In this document: positions 38,749-46,864 of the stretch, one piece after another
Numbering within the stretch: position 1 is the first letter of the stretch
Layout: every line of letters begins with the position of its first letter
Virus record (IMG/VR): IMGVR_UViG_3300047409_000596
Coordinates: 1 to 62,251 of that record
Length of the DNA stretch: 62,251 nt
Strand: one strand, 5' to 3'
DNA from: a virus
Notes under the pieces: model-generated
Seen by the model: only the letters and a program-made list of their open reading frames with translations
The model's database searches: none
What the model was told of the DNA's origin: nothing
Program-made: the position numbers and the translations under genes

Positions 38749-39408
38749 TTAAAAGAGAGTGGGCTGTTCGATCCGTTCCCGCTCCAGTTGCTCCAGAAAG
38801 TCCAAGTGCCGTTCCAGGAGCATGTCGGTCCGCCCCTTGGACCGGGCCACAGCCGCGAACCGCGAATAGCCCGACCCGTCGCAACTGTCCGCCCCGAAGT
38901 CGAACGCCGTCCGCAGCCGCCGGAGACTGTTGACCCGCCCAACGTGAACGTGACATCCCCGCCGGCGGGCCTCCGTACACAGGTCGGCACTGACCTGGCT
39001 CAGCTTCCAGCGCGTCGAGCCGCCGACGAAATAGGCGTCCAGGTCGTCAGGCAGCGGAAGCGACTCCTGCCCGTCCTGGCCCACGAAGGCCACCGGCAGG
39101 CCCCGAGCACGGATCAGCACCGACCACCACGGCCACGCCGCCAGGGTGGCCTTCGCGTCCACCACGACGTCGGGAGCCACGACGAAGAGGCAGCCCGGTT
39201 GTCCCTGGCAGCGATCAAGGAGGCGGAGGAATCGAGCTTCGTCGAAACCGCTGAACGCCCCGTTATCCACGGCCCACGGCAGTCCGAGCTTCACGACCGA
39301 GCGCACGCTGTTCCGGTTGGCTGGCGCGAGCAGGATTCCCAGGTTCGCCGCGTAACGACCGGCCAGGGTGCGGACCATTTTCATCGTGCCGGAAACGAGT
39401 AGTCGCAT
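38749..39408 (-). CDS. TGT/DpdA-like nucleobase-exchange protein
   Basis: This 219 aa protein from MRLLVSGTMKMVRTL has motifs that line up with tRNA-guanine transglycosylases and their DNA relatives (DpdA): DNGAFSGFD (active-site Asp region), VAPDVVVDAK, VGGSTRWKL (GG substrate loop) and FGADSCDGSG (nucleophile-type Asp). It lacks the zinc Cys cluster of bacterial TGT. DpdA exchanges guanine for 7-deazaguanine in DNA. No 7-deazaguanine biosynthesis genes are visible here, so the precursor would come from the host. Assignment is moderate. Confidence 0.55.
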   Translation of the reverse strand: MRLLVSGTMKMVRTLAGRYAANLGILLAPANRNSVRSVVKLGLPWAVDNGAFSGFDEARFLRLLDRCQGQPGCLFVVAPDVVVDAKATLAAWPWWSVLIRARGLPVAFVGQDGQESLPLPDDLDAYFVGGSTRWKLSQVSADLCTEARRRGCHVHVGRVNSLRRLRTAFDFGADSCDGSGYSRFAAVARSKGRTDMLLERHLDFLEQLERERIEQPTLF

Positions 39409-39803
39409 CAGGGCTCCTCTGCCGCCGCCGCGGCGCGTTCGGCCAGCGACTCGATTGCCGCGACCAGGTCGGAGGGCTCGTCCCACGCCTGCCCCGGCCG
39501 GCCGGTGACGTCAGCGTGGAGCAGTCCCGCCGCGTCCCAGCAGCGCGTGAGCAGGCCGCACAGGCGTTCGACTTCGGACCGCAGGTGTTCGACTTCCTGG
39601 CCAGCCGGCAGCAGCAAGTGTGACTCGGGAGGGGCCATCCGCGTTTCGGTCAGATCCTTGATAGTCTGTGCCTGCACCAGAACCTGCCGGCAGACGACGG
39701 CAAGCGCCTCTTTCCAGTTTGAGCCGATTGGCCATTCTCCGTCCCAACCGCAACGGGCCAGCAGCGCCTGCACTTCGGCGACGGTCAGCATCATATCGCT
39801 CAC
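39408..39803 (-). CDS. Coiled-coil phage protein of unknown function
   Basis: The 131 aa protein (MSDMMLTVAEVQALLARCGW) contains a long helix with a heptad pattern (VEHLRSEVERLCGLLTRCWD) and an Ala-rich end. It resembles Ea22-like or NinX-like accessory proteins of phages in style only. Overlaps: 1 base with the TGT-like gene, 4 with the next. Confidence 0.65.
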   Translation of the reverse strand: MSDMMLTVAEVQALLARCGWDGEWPIGSNWKEALAVVCRQVLVQAQTIKDLTETRMAPPESHLLLPAGQEVEHLRSEVERLCGLLTRCWDAAGLLHADVTGRPGQAWDEPSDLVAAIESLAERAAAAAEEP

Positions 39804-40003
39804 GGTGCCTCCACGAATGTTCGGGCCGCCTCGCGCAGGACGTCCGGCGGCCGGGTCAAAAGTGCCCGGGCAAGCTTCCGGTAGCGCCGCCTTCTGGTCG
39901 GGCTCAAGTCGTCCCAGGACGTCCAGTCGGCCTCGGACTCCCCGGTCGTGTCGTGCAGCCAGTGGGCCAGCCGTTCGATGGTATCGCCTTTGGCGTCGCT
40001 CAT
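39800..40003 (-). CDS. Small helical protein
   Basis: A 67 aa protein (MSDAKGDTIERLAHWLHDTT) with basic helix RRRRYRKLARALL. Similar mini proteins with an initial helix and Trp occur in phage early regions. It overlaps the nuclease gene stop by 4 bases. Function unknown. Confidence 0.65.
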   Translation of the reverse strand: MSDAKGDTIERLAHWLHDTTGESEADWTSWDDLSPTRRRRYRKLARALLTRPPDVLREAARTFVEAP

Positions 40004-40371
40004 TTCAGCAGCCTTTCCAGCCAGGCCAGCGCCCGGCCGTCGTTTAGTTGCTCCGGCGTGAACCGGCCGACACGCCAACCCATTGCCGCAGCCAGGTTGT
40101 ACTTTTCCAGGTCCGACTTCAGACGTTCGATACTGGTGTGGGCACCGACCGCCTTGCGCCCGCACAGCGGACACCGCTTGCCCCTGCCGAACAGTCCGCC
40201 TTCCTGCTCCACGGCTACCCGCTGCGCTTCCCAGGCGAAGTCAAACGCGAAGCGCCGCGGCGGGGCGAAGCGGAACTCGATCACGGGCGCCGGCAGTCCC
40301 ACGGCCTTGCAGACGGCGCCGAAGAGGCTCACGACGTCCTCGCTCTCCTGTGCTTCGAGGCACCGGGGCAT
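40000..40371 (-). CDS. VSR/PD-(D/E)XK-like endonuclease
   Basis: A 123 aa protein with FAFDFAWEAQRVAVEQEGGLFG (Asp then Glu-x-Glu), a CPLC zinc pair, GAHTSIERLKSDLEKYNLAAAMGW and RFTPEQL. The order (catalytic acidic, then G-H, then D..K..N.A...GW.V) matches VSR-like and DUF559-type nucleases. Such enzymes are used in phage recombination or resolution. The role is inferred. Confidence 0.75.
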   Translation of the reverse strand: MPRCLEAQESEDVVSLFGAVCKAVGLPAPVIEFRFAPPRRFAFDFAWEAQRVAVEQEGGLFGRGKRCPLCGRKAVGAHTSIERLKSDLEKYNLAAAMGWRVGRFTPEQLNDGRALAWLERLLK

Positions 40372-40556
40372 GTCGCGAAGTGGCTGACGTGCCGCTTCAC
40401 GGACGGCTCGACCGGCACGACGTAGGCAATCCCGTTGGCTCCGAGGTCAATGTTGCCGCCCTCGACGGGCTCGGGGTCGATCGGTGAGGGCGTGTCGTTG
40501 ATCGTCTTCGCCCAGAGGATTCGCTTGCCGCAGCTCCTGCATTTGCCAACGTTCAC
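40329..40556 (-). CDS. Zinc-ribbon phage protein
   Basis: A 75 aa protein from a GTG with AGGAGAGG upstream. It contains CRSCGKRILWAKT and PIDPEPVEGGNIDLG, and CPGA near the end. This plan is found in small phage ribbon proteins of unclear function. It overlaps the nuclease start by 43 bases in another frame. Confidence 0.7.
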   Translation of the reverse strand: MNVGKCRSCGKRILWAKTINDTPSPIDPEPVEGGNIDLGANGIAYVVPVEPSVKRHVSHFATCPGASKHRRARTS

Positions 40557-40762
40557 AGCGCCTCTCCTTTGCGTCCGGGTGTCTTCCCCTGTTCCATTAC
40601 CAGCAGGTCGACGAAGCGCTCGCCGGCCGTCACCTCGCGGAGCTTTTCGAGGGCCTCGTCGCGCGTGGCACGGCAGCGGACCAGGCAGCGCCAGCGGCCG
40701 CGCGGCGTGCGCGCCCAGCCGGCGAACAGGGGAGAAGGGGGAACGGGTGCGGGGGTAGCCAT
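40553..40762 (-). CDS. Small basic unknown protein
   Basis: A 69 aa protein from MATPAPVPPSPLFAGWARTP. It is basic with a helix (RATRDEALEKLREVTA). It overlaps the upstream metallopeptidase stop by 1 base. Function unknown. Confidence 0.6.
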   Translation of the reverse strand: MATPAPVPPSPLFAGWARTPRGRWRCLVRCRATRDEALEKLREVTAGERFVDLLVMEQGKTPGRKGEAL

Positions 40763-41316
40763 CACGTCCCCACCTTTCCCGCCACCTGCTCGGCGAAGAG
40801 GGGTGTCTGGCGTGCCTGCGCGCACGCGGCCGCGAAGGATTCCAAGTCGCCCTTGTAGAGTCCGTGGCGGGCCACAATGTCCCTGAACTCCTCGACGTCG
40901 TGCTGCCGAAGCCGATAACAGAGACGACCCCGCTCGTCGCGCACCGGCGAGCCTTCCTTCTTCGCGACCGCGAAGTGCATCAGCTCGTGATCGACCAGCG
41001 CCTCCCGCTGCGCCGGCGTCAGGTCGAGCCAGGCGTCCTGGTTGAGCAGGATGACGAGGTCGTGGTCACTGAACTCCCGGCTGAGGTCCGACGCCTTGCG
41101 GGCCTCGCCGAGAGTCAGCTTGCCGTCCTTGTCCTCCTTGACGCCCTTCGCCCAGACCAGGGCGATACGGGCCTCGGACAGGTGCGCGTGGTGCGCCTCC
41201 CGCAGCCGATCGAGGATCTCGTAGGGCTCGACGCGGACGTTGTCCTTGCGCGGGCCGATCCACTCGGGAATCAGCTCCACCTTGATCTTCTTTTCGCCCT
41301 TCGCTTTTTTGGCCAT
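40762..41316 (-). CDS. Phage metallopeptidase-like protein
   Basis: The 184 aa protein carries HELMH (His110, Glu111, His114) in ILLNQDAWLDL-TPAQREALVDHELMHF, typical of the small phage metallopeptidase family. There is a basic N-terminus (MAKKAKGEKKIKV). The zinc-protease motif is clear. The biological substrate is unknown; family members are often near replication or regulation genes. Confidence 0.85.
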   Translation of the reverse strand: MAKKAKGEKKIKVELIPEWIGPRKDNVRVEPYEILDRLREAHHAHLSEARIALVWAKGVKEDKDGKLTLGEARKASDLSREFSDHDLVILLNQDAWLDLTPAQREALVDHELMHFAVAKKEGSPVRDERGRLCYRLRQHDVEEFRDIVARHGLYKGDLESFAAACAQARQTPLFAEQVAGKVGT

Positions 41317-41332
41317 GAGCTTTCCTTTCGTG

Positions 41333-43030
41333 TCAGTCGGTGAGGTTAACGCACGTCGGCGAAGCCCCGTTGCAGATCACCAGTCCTTCGCGGGCGCGGG
41401 TGAGCATGACGTAGAACAGGCGCACGATCCCGTCATGCCCTTCGGGGTCGATGATCCAGGCTTCCCAGCCCTTCGCCGAGAGGTCCGGGAACACGATCGC
41501 GACGTCTGCCTCGGACCCCTTGAGGGAGTGTCCCGTGCCGATCGTGATAAGCGGCCGGTCGCGCAGGGCCTTGCCGCCGCGCGCCTGTTGTACGCGGGCC
41601 GGATAGGCGTACTTCGACCGCTCCTTGAGCGACACGCGCGACAGCCACCAGCGCAGGGCCAGCGTGCATTCCTTGCGCGAGGAGAAGGGCAAGCGCTCCA
41701 GGTCGTTGAGGATGTCCGGTCGAAAGAGCCCTTCGGCTGTCCCCCAATCAAACGGTCCGGCGTCCCCCTTCAGGAGTTTCAGCTTGCTCTTGGCGCCGTG
41801 CATCAGACAGCCTTTCGTGTCCAGCAGCGAGGCCCAGGCACAGACGTCGCGGCCCTGCCAGAGGCAGGCATCTGCCCCCCACGTCTCGTGATCGGGGCGC
41901 AGGAAGGAAAGCATCCGGTCCACGGGCATGAGGCATGGCGGGTCAGCAGCAGCGCCCGACGTCAGAGGGTTCCAGTCGCCCCGCTTGACCCGCCACGGGT
42001 TGTGGAAAGGCAGGCCGCGCTGACGCAGGAGCGCCTTGAGCGGGCCAAGCATGTAGGAGCAGGCAGCCATCAGCATGACCGACTTGCCTTCCCCGGCGAA
42101 ACGCTCCGCCAAGTCGACCGCCTCGTCGGGCCGCTTGAAGTTGGCCGAGCAGCGCCGCAAGAAGCCTTCCGCGTCACGGGGGTCATACTGCTTGTCTTCG
42201 CGATGATGCAGGCGCTTGACCCAACGACTCGCGACCGCATGGACGGCACGCGGCACGCGGTAGGACTGGCGCAGGTAACGCTTGTCGATGTCCTCGCAGG
42301 GGAAGTCCAGGAACGACTTCGCGTCGGCGCCCGCCCAGAAGTAAATGGCCTGGTCGTCGTCGCCGGCCAGGATAAGCCGCTGCGCGTTCCGTCCCCACTG
42401 CTGAAGGATGTCCGCTTGCAGCTGCGAGGCGTCCTGCGCCTCGTCGAAGAAGATCGCGGCCGGGTTGCCCGGGGCCGACTCGAAATCCGAGAGGCAGGTT
42501 TCCAGGAGGTCGGTGAAGTCGAGGAGTCCGGCATCCTCTTTCCACTTCTCGTAAGCAGCGGCGAAGGGCAAGATACGCGGCGACCACTTCTCACGGGGAA
42601 TACGACGGGCGCGGAGCAAATCCATTTCCGAACGGAGCTTGTCCCCGCGCGTCTCCTTCTTCTGCTCAAAGGGTTCGTCGATCTTGGACTTGCCGGCCTC
42701 TCCGGCGTCGTCGGTCCCCGCGTCCGTCTTCGAGCGCCTGGCGTGCGTCGTGAGCGCGAACGAGGGATGAAGCTTGCCGAACTCGCCTTCGCGGCCCTCC
42801 GTCAGGTCCGGGTAGTCCAGGGCGCGGTAGCAGATCGAATGGAGTGTCCCCACGTTCCGCTTCGGCAGGTCGGGAAGACGCCCCCCGATCTCCGCCGCCG
42901 CCGCCCGGGTGAAGGATGCCACCAGGACATTTCTCGCGCCAAAGTTATACGCGGCACGCTCGACCCAGTTCTTGCAGGTCGTTGTCTTGCCCGTGCCGGG
43001 CGGCCCAAAGAGCAAGTGAACTGTTGCCAT
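41333..43030 (-). CDS. SF1 (UvrD/Rep-like) DNA helicase
   Basis: This 565 aa protein has Walker A GPPGTGKT (9-16), VGTLHSICYRAL (motif Ic-like), IFFDEAQDAS (motif II), GDDDQAIYFWAG (motif III), LRQSYRVPRAV (motif IV-like), GHSLKGSEADVAIV (motif V) and MLTRAREGL (motif VI). This is the order of a superfamily 1A helicase. It is somewhat shorter than UvrD (~720). It probably serves replication or recombination; the candidate iteron cluster is immediately upstream. Confidence 0.9.
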   Translation of the reverse strand: MATVHLLFGPPGTGKTTTCKNWVERAAYNFGARNVLVASFTRAAAAEIGGRLPDLPKRNVGTLHSICYRALDYPDLTEGREGEFGKLHPSFALTTHARRSKTDAGTDDAGEAGKSKIDEPFEQKKETRGDKLRSEMDLLRARRIPREKWSPRILPFAAAYEKWKEDAGLLDFTDLLETCLSDFESAPGNPAAIFFDEAQDASQLQADILQQWGRNAQRLILAGDDDQAIYFWAGADAKSFLDFPCEDIDKRYLRQSYRVPRAVHAVASRWVKRLHHREDKQYDPRDAEGFLRRCSANFKRPDEAVDLAERFAGEGKSVMLMAACSYMLGPLKALLRQRGLPFHNPWRVKRGDWNPLTSGAAADPPCLMPVDRMLSFLRPDHETWGADACLWQGRDVCAWASLLDTKGCLMHGAKSKLKLLKGDAGPFDWGTAEGLFRPDILNDLERLPFSSRKECTLALRWWLSRVSLKERSKYAYPARVQQARGGKALRDRPLITIGTGHSLKGSEADVAIVFPDLSAKGWEAWIIDPEGHDGIVRLFYVMLTRAREGLVICNGASPTCVNLTD

Positions 43031-43050
43031 AGTTAGTCACCGATGTATAA

Positions 43051-43215
43051 GTTTCGGTTCCTCCAGTTCCTCCACCGTTCCTACACAAAAAACGGAACTG
43101 AAAGGAGGAACGGGAACTGAAAATTTCCAGTCTAATCCGTCCGTTCCTCCAGTTCCTCCGCAATTTCCCGAACGCATTTTTCACCCCCCTCTGTGTTGGA
43201 GGAACTGGAGGAACC
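43051..43215. repeat. Iteron-like cluster, candidate origin of replication
   Basis: GTTCCTCCAGTTCCTCC occurs at 43057-43073 and 43143-43159, and its perfect inverse GGAGGAACTGGAGGAAC at 43198-43214. Further GGAACTG/GGAGGAAC pieces at about 43092-43120 interleave. The last copies lie in the 3-prime end of the 281 aa gene and could fold as a 17 bp stem. The position between a helicase and a likely replication gene fits an origin or terminator. Confidence 0.45.
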
Positions 43216-43977
43216 GTCTTCTTCTCCCGTAATGAGGGCAAAATATCCTTTAGGGCTAACCCAGGATCGGCACTGCTTGCGCTGGCCGGCGGAGGTTTCC
43301 CGTCCCGCCGGTTTGTAGTCCATTCGCACGGACTCGAAACCGTCGCGGTGCAGGCGTTGAATCAGATCGTTGCGGGCAATCCGGACCGGACTCAAAGCCA
43401 ACAAAGCGCTTGCAAACTTGGGGAGGGAGAGGTAGACTCTGTCTACCTCGTCCACGGCAATGCCCGCGACGGTAAGAGCGTCGATCAATTCTCCCTTGTC
43501 GGTTGAAGACACCGGGGCGGCACTGGCCCCGGCCCTGTACTCGGCAATCCACTCGTGCAGTTCGGCTTGCTGATCGGAGCCGACGTCGATCACTTCGGCC
43601 AGTTCCAAGAGTGCCGTTGCTACGGGCGTCCATTCCCAATCCTTCATGGGCGGTAGCACCAGGGGCGGGTTGGCGTCCGCCAGGACGGCCCTCGTCTTGC
43701 GGAAGCTCATCACGTCGGTGGCGGGACCGAGCGAGAGCACCTGTCCGTCCTCAAGGTGGAGGTCAAAGACGCCGAGTTTCGTGCCGATCTTTTCGACGCT
43801 CGCCACATTGATCTTGTAACTCTTGAGCAAGTCGAAGGGCCGCTTGTACTTGTCTCCGGCAGCCTGCGCTCCCAGCGGAACGTGCATCCCGTCGGAGCCG
43901 GTTCCGTTGGCGGAGGCGCGCAACTCCTGCTGCCTCTCCTCCTTGACACGACGCCGGGCCTCCTCCAGAGAACTCAT
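43132..43977 (-). CDS. Unknown protein of the replication region
   Basis: A 281 aa protein (MSSLEEARRRVKEERQQELR) with a strand-rich middle (YKINVASVEKIGTKLGVFDL, VLSLGPATDVMSF) and a C-terminal winged-helix-like part (LIQRLHRDGFESVRMDY, CRSWVSPKGYFALI). Part of its coding sequence carries the repeat cluster noted above. Its place between an annealing-type protein and the helicase suggests a replication or regulator role; none is proven. Confidence 0.65.
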   Translation of the reverse strand: MSSLEEARRRVKEERQQELRASANGTGSDGMHVPLGAQAAGDKYKRPFDLLKSYKINVASVEKIGTKLGVFDLHLEDGQVLSLGPATDVMSFRKTRAVLADANPPLVLPPMKDWEWTPVATALLELAEVIDVGSDQQAELHEWIAEYRAGASAAPVSSTDKGELIDALTVAGIAVDEVDRVYLSLPKFASALLALSPVRIARNDLIQRLHRDGFESVRMDYKPAGRETSAGQRKQCRSWVSPKGYFALITGEEDGSSSSSNTEGGEKCVREIAEELEERTD

Positions 43978-44288
43978 TTGCGTTTCTCCAGCCGCGCAAC
44001 GGCCTCGGCGATCGGGTACAGCTCCGCCCGCATCCCCCCCGCCAGCGCCTGACACAACTGCTCCGGCCGGTGCTCCGCCGCGTAGCGGAGCATCAACAGA
44101 AACAGGTCCGCCAGCCCGTCCGCCGCGGCCCAGAAGTCCGCCGCCGCTTCCCGCTTCTCGTCTTCGGCGGCCTTCGCCTGGTCGGGGTCGGACATGGCCT
44201 GTGCCCTCTTGAGTCGCGCATCCGCCGCCTCGAATCGCTCCGTGATGCGGGCGATCTCGGCGCGGACGAGGGAGCGTGTGTCGGTCAT
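43974..44288 (-). CDS. Small helical protein
   Basis: A 104 aa Ala/Glu-rich helical protein (EIARITERFEAADARLKRAQ). It overlaps the next start by 4 bases. It may be an accessory coiled-coil. No family recognised. Confidence 0.65.
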   Translation of the reverse strand: MTDTRSLVRAEIARITERFEAADARLKRAQAMSDPDQAKAAEDEKREAAADFWAAADGLADLFLLMLRYAAEHRPEQLCQALAGGMRAELYPIAEAVARLEKRK

Positions 44289-44299
44289 CGTGACTCCGT

Positions 44300-45388
44300 T
44301 CAGGCGTTGACCGTCTCCGGCTGAGCATCGCGTGCCCGGTCCGCTTGCAGTTTCTCCAGCCGGGCAATGAGCTGTTGCGCCTCGTTCTGCGTCAGCCGTC
44401 CCGGCGTGGCGTGGCCGAAGTCCTTCTTCACCTGACCCTCCAGCTGTCTGGCCGTTATGCCGAGGACCTGGCAGAGGTCGCCGATCCGACCGCCCTGCGC
44501 ATCGGAGATCGGTGCCACGTCAGGGGCGGACGGCGTTTGCGCCGGCAGGTTGGCGATGGGTTGTGGCTCGACCGATACCGGCACCGACGCCAGCTCCGTT
44601 TCGTCGAGCCACCCCAGCCCGCACACGCTGAGCGTGGCCCGCCGCTTCGCCTTGGTGAGCGCCTTCATGTGCGCGTTGGCGAGGGCCTCGCCCTTCAGTC
44701 CGGTGACGCTCACACAACCCAGCTCCACGTCGCGCCGACCCTGACCGTCCGTGACGTGGACCTCGACGGTGAGCACCCCTTCCTCAATGCTCCGCTGCAC
44801 GGACGCCACGCTCACGCCGCGCAGCCGCCGCAGCTGGTCGGTGCAATCGCGTTTGGCGTAGAGCCGCATTTTGCCCTGAAACGTGAGGTAGTCGAAGGGG
44901 CTTGTGTGCGGGTTGAGTCCCAGCGATTCGCACACGCGCAGGTAGTGCTCTACCCGCTGCTCCGGGTTGAGGTTGGCTAGGTTGCCCTGCACCAGGGCCT
45001 CCTCAACGGCGCGTGACAACGCCCGTCGTTCCTCGACGTGATTCAGGCCGCGAGCCTCGTTGACAGGCTCGCGGGCGGGTGTTTCGGTTGCTTGCATGAT
45101 CGGTTGTTCCTGATGAGATGGTTTCGGTTCGGTCAGGGCGACTTCGGCCTGCTCGCGCAGGCGTTCCTCTAGTCGGCGGCGAAGGGCGAAGACGTGCTTG
45201 CAACCTCCGTCCGGCTTCCGATACTTGCTGTCCGGACAGTTGCACGTCCACGCCCCGTGGTGGCAGTGGACGTAATAGACGTTGCCTTCGTCGCTCTCCA
45301 GGGTGCCGGTGTAGTGGTTGGCATGGACACGCTCGAAGAGAGAGTAGGTCCGCCCCGCGATGTCGATCTCACTGGTGTCGGGGTGCAT
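44300..45388 (-). CDS. SWIM zinc finger plus annealing-recombinase-like protein
   Basis: The 362 aa protein begins with a SWIM finger (Cys49-x-Cys51 and Cys63-x-His65: WTCNCPDSKY and GGCKHVF), then a linker. The main domain includes EHYLRVCESLGLNPHTSPF, GKMRLYAKRDCTDQLRRL, VEVHVTDGQGRRDVELG and NAHMKALTKAKRRATLSVCG, then LDETEL. That domain resembles a family of phage proteins often placed with RecT/Erf-like annealing genes. A C-terminal helical part (LEGQVKKDFGHATPGRL) follows. The SWIM part may bind DNA. The annealing role is inferred. Confidence 0.65.
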   Translation of the reverse strand: MHPDTSEIDIAGRTYSLFERVHANHYTGTLESDEGNVYYVHCHHGAWTCNCPDSKYRKPDGGCKHVFALRRRLEERLREQAEVALTEPKPSHQEQPIMQATETPAREPVNEARGLNHVEERRALSRAVEEALVQGNLANLNPEQRVEHYLRVCESLGLNPHTSPFDYLTFQGKMRLYAKRDCTDQLRRLRGVSVASVQRSIEEGVLTVEVHVTDGQGRRDVELGCVSVTGLKGEALANAHMKALTKAKRRATLSVCGLGWLDETELASVPVSVEPQPIANLPAQTPSAPDVAPISDAQGGRIGDLCQVLGITARQLEGQVKKDFGHATPGRLTQNEAQQLIARLEKLQADRARDAQPETVNA

Positions 45389-45487
45389 GATACTACTCGG
45401 TCGAAGTTCCCCCGCCCGCCCCTGCGCCGGCAACACACCGGCGCAGCCTTGCAATTGACGGGGTAGAGCCTGAGGCGGGCGGGGGAA

Positions 45488-45569
45488 AACCAGGGACGGG
45501 AATCGAACCCGTGTTTTCCGCGCGGATGGGCGTCCGGAGAGCGGCGCTAGCCAACGTAGCTGCCCTGGC
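45488..45569 (-). tRNA. tRNA-like sequence with long variable region, undetermined type
   Basis: 82 minus-strand bases. Acceptor GCCAGGG pairs with CCCTGGT (G1:T72 wobble), D-arm GCTA/TAGC, T-arm ACGGG TTCGATT CCCGT. There is no encoded CCA. The 33 bases between D- and T-arms suggest a long variable arm (CCGCGCGG stem), but no canonical 5/7/5 anticodon arm fits, so the type is not assigned. Confidence 0.45.
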
Positions 45570-45736
45570 TTCCGCGCCCCGGCGCACGCTGCGCCGCCCC
45601 GTCACTCTCGGGGACGCGGACCACTTCTCCGTCACAAGTGACCCGCGTGGGCGTGGTAGAATGCGGCCGGCGACGGTTTCAGCCTCGCGGGTGCAACCAC
45701 GAGTCGCACCCGCGCCCCACGGCGCCGGCCGCAGTT
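45570..45736. other. Intergenic stretch after the tRNA-like sequence
   Basis: 167 GC-rich bases without a supported ORF. It may contain leader sequence for the next minus-strand transcript, but no clear signals were seen. Confidence 0.4.
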
Positions 45737-45967
45737 TCAGCCGGCCATCCCGGCGCAGTCCCTCGGCAGGACGCGCGGCGTGGCCAGCGAACACACATGG
45801 TTCGCCACGAGGGCGTACTCGACGTTGGTGGCCCGGGCCACGGCGGCGCGGACTTCCGCCAGCGGGTCTTCCGCGGAAGCCACGGAAGAAGAAAGACTCA
45901 AATCCGAAATCCAAACCGGACCGAACGGCCCTGTTTCGGATTTGTGATTTGTGTTTTGAGATTTCAT
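45737..45967 (-). CDS. Small unknown protein, paralogue-like tail motif
   Basis: The 76 aa protein (MKSQNTNHKSETGPF) starts within a repeat-derived segment and contains DPLAEVRAAVARATNVEYA, very similar to DPLASVRAAVARARNV at the end of the 92 aa protein at 46362-46640. The two likely arose by duplication. Function unknown. Confidence 0.55.
   Translation of the reverse strand: MKSQNTNHKSETGPFGPVWISDLSLSSSVASAEDPLAEVRAAVARATNVEYALVANHVCSLATPRVLPRDCAGMAG
45899..45963. repeat. Palindrome, AAATCCGAAATCC family, second copy
   Basis: CTCAAATCCGAAATCC arms face TTTCGGATTTGTGATTTG. It overlaps the start of the 76 aa gene (45967), so its first residues are repeat-encoded. Related to 16271-16327. Confidence 0.75.
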
Positions 45968-46365
45968 GAGTGCTCCTTTACTGCGGCCCAGCCCGCGGGC
46001 GTGAGCCTGACATACGTTCGTTCGCGGGCGAACCAGGCGGACAACTTGATCGTGCGGTCGACGCGATTTCGAGTCCATCCCAGGTCTGCCGCCAACCACC
46101 GCCGCGCCGCTCGTCCCTCCCGCGAGGCGCGGTAGGAGGCAACAGCCAGGCGGTCTGCGGACGCTTCCGCCTTGGCACGGGACCGGGCAAACACCTCGGG
46201 GTGGTGGATCAGTTCGGCCTGGACGCGCTCCGTTTCGGCGGCGATTCTGGCCTCATGGCGGGCCAGCCAGGCGGCGGACAGGTCGTCGCGGGAGTAGCTG
46301 CGCGACGGCTCGCCGCGGTATTCCGGCCGGACAGGGCGGTAGGTGCGTTGGGTTGTGTCCGTCAT
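45964..46365 (-). CDS. Small DNA-binding-like protein
   Basis: A 133 aa protein (MTDTTQRTYRPVRPEYRG) with a long basic helix and an HTH-like part: AARRWLAADLGWTRNRVDRTIK, then RTYVRLTPAGWAAVKE. It overlaps its neighbour by 4 bases. May be a regulator. Confidence 0.6.
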   Translation of the reverse strand: MTDTTQRTYRPVRPEYRGEPSRSYSRDDLSAAWLARHEARIAAETERVQAELIHHPEVFARSRAKAEASADRLAVASYRASREGRAARRWLAADLGWTRNRVDRTIKLSAWFARERTYVRLTPAGWAAVKEHS

Positions 46366-46640
46366 CGCGACTCCTTCCGGGCGAATTCGCCCCGGGCGTA
46401 CACGTTCCGCGCTCGCGCCACGGCGGCGCGGACGCTGGCCAGGGGGTCTGTCACAACCGGCGCCTTGTGGCCCGTCCACTGCCGGTCGCACGCCTTGCAC
46501 TGCCACTGCTGGCCGGAATGGGCCAGGCAGCGGCGCCGGCAGTACGGGCAGGGACTGGACGTCGTCAGCACCTCGCGCCGGTGGTTGGCCTCATTGCGGT
46601 TGAACGGGCCACCGCGCGGCCCTCGGGGTACAGGGATCAC
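46362..46640 (-). CDS. Zinc-ribbon protein
   Basis: The 92 aa protein from GTG (GGGAGGTGAG upstream) has CPYCRRRC and CKACDRQW knuckles, then DPLASVRAAVARARNV. It shares this motif with the 76 aa gene at 45737. Probably binds zinc and nucleic acid; unproven. Confidence 0.7.
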   Translation of the reverse strand: MIPVPRGPRGGPFNRNEANHRREVLTTSSPCPYCRRRCLAHSGQQWQCKACDRQWTGHKAPVVTDPLASVRAAVARARNVYARGEFARKESR

Positions 46641-46786
46641 CGTCTCACCTCCCTTCTCCGGCGCAGGGCGAGCCTGCGCAGCCGGGCCAGTTCGTCGTAC
46701 ACCCAGTCGACACGGACCTGCCGCACCGGCTTCGGCCGGTTCCGCGGGTAGGGGCTCCGGTCGCGGGGATTCGGTACACGTTGCAT
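46637..46786 (-). CDS. Small basic protein
   Basis: A 49 aa Arg-rich protein (MQRVPNPRDRSPYPRNRPKP). The longer frame begins in the tRNA-like element and is not used. Overlaps the next start by 4 bases. Function unknown. Confidence 0.5.
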   Translation of the reverse strand: MQRVPNPRDRSPYPRNRPKPVRQVRVDWVYDELARLRRLALRRRREVRR

Positions 46787-46864
46787 GGCATCCTCCCGTG
46801 CATCGGCGCGCAAAACGGACGTTGGCCCGAACGCCGGGCCGTTCCGCGTGTGCCTGGTGGTCAG

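Noticed and set aside
41240-43036. 598 aa plus-strand ORF opposite the helicase
   Set aside because: Mirror frame of a clear SF1 helicase.
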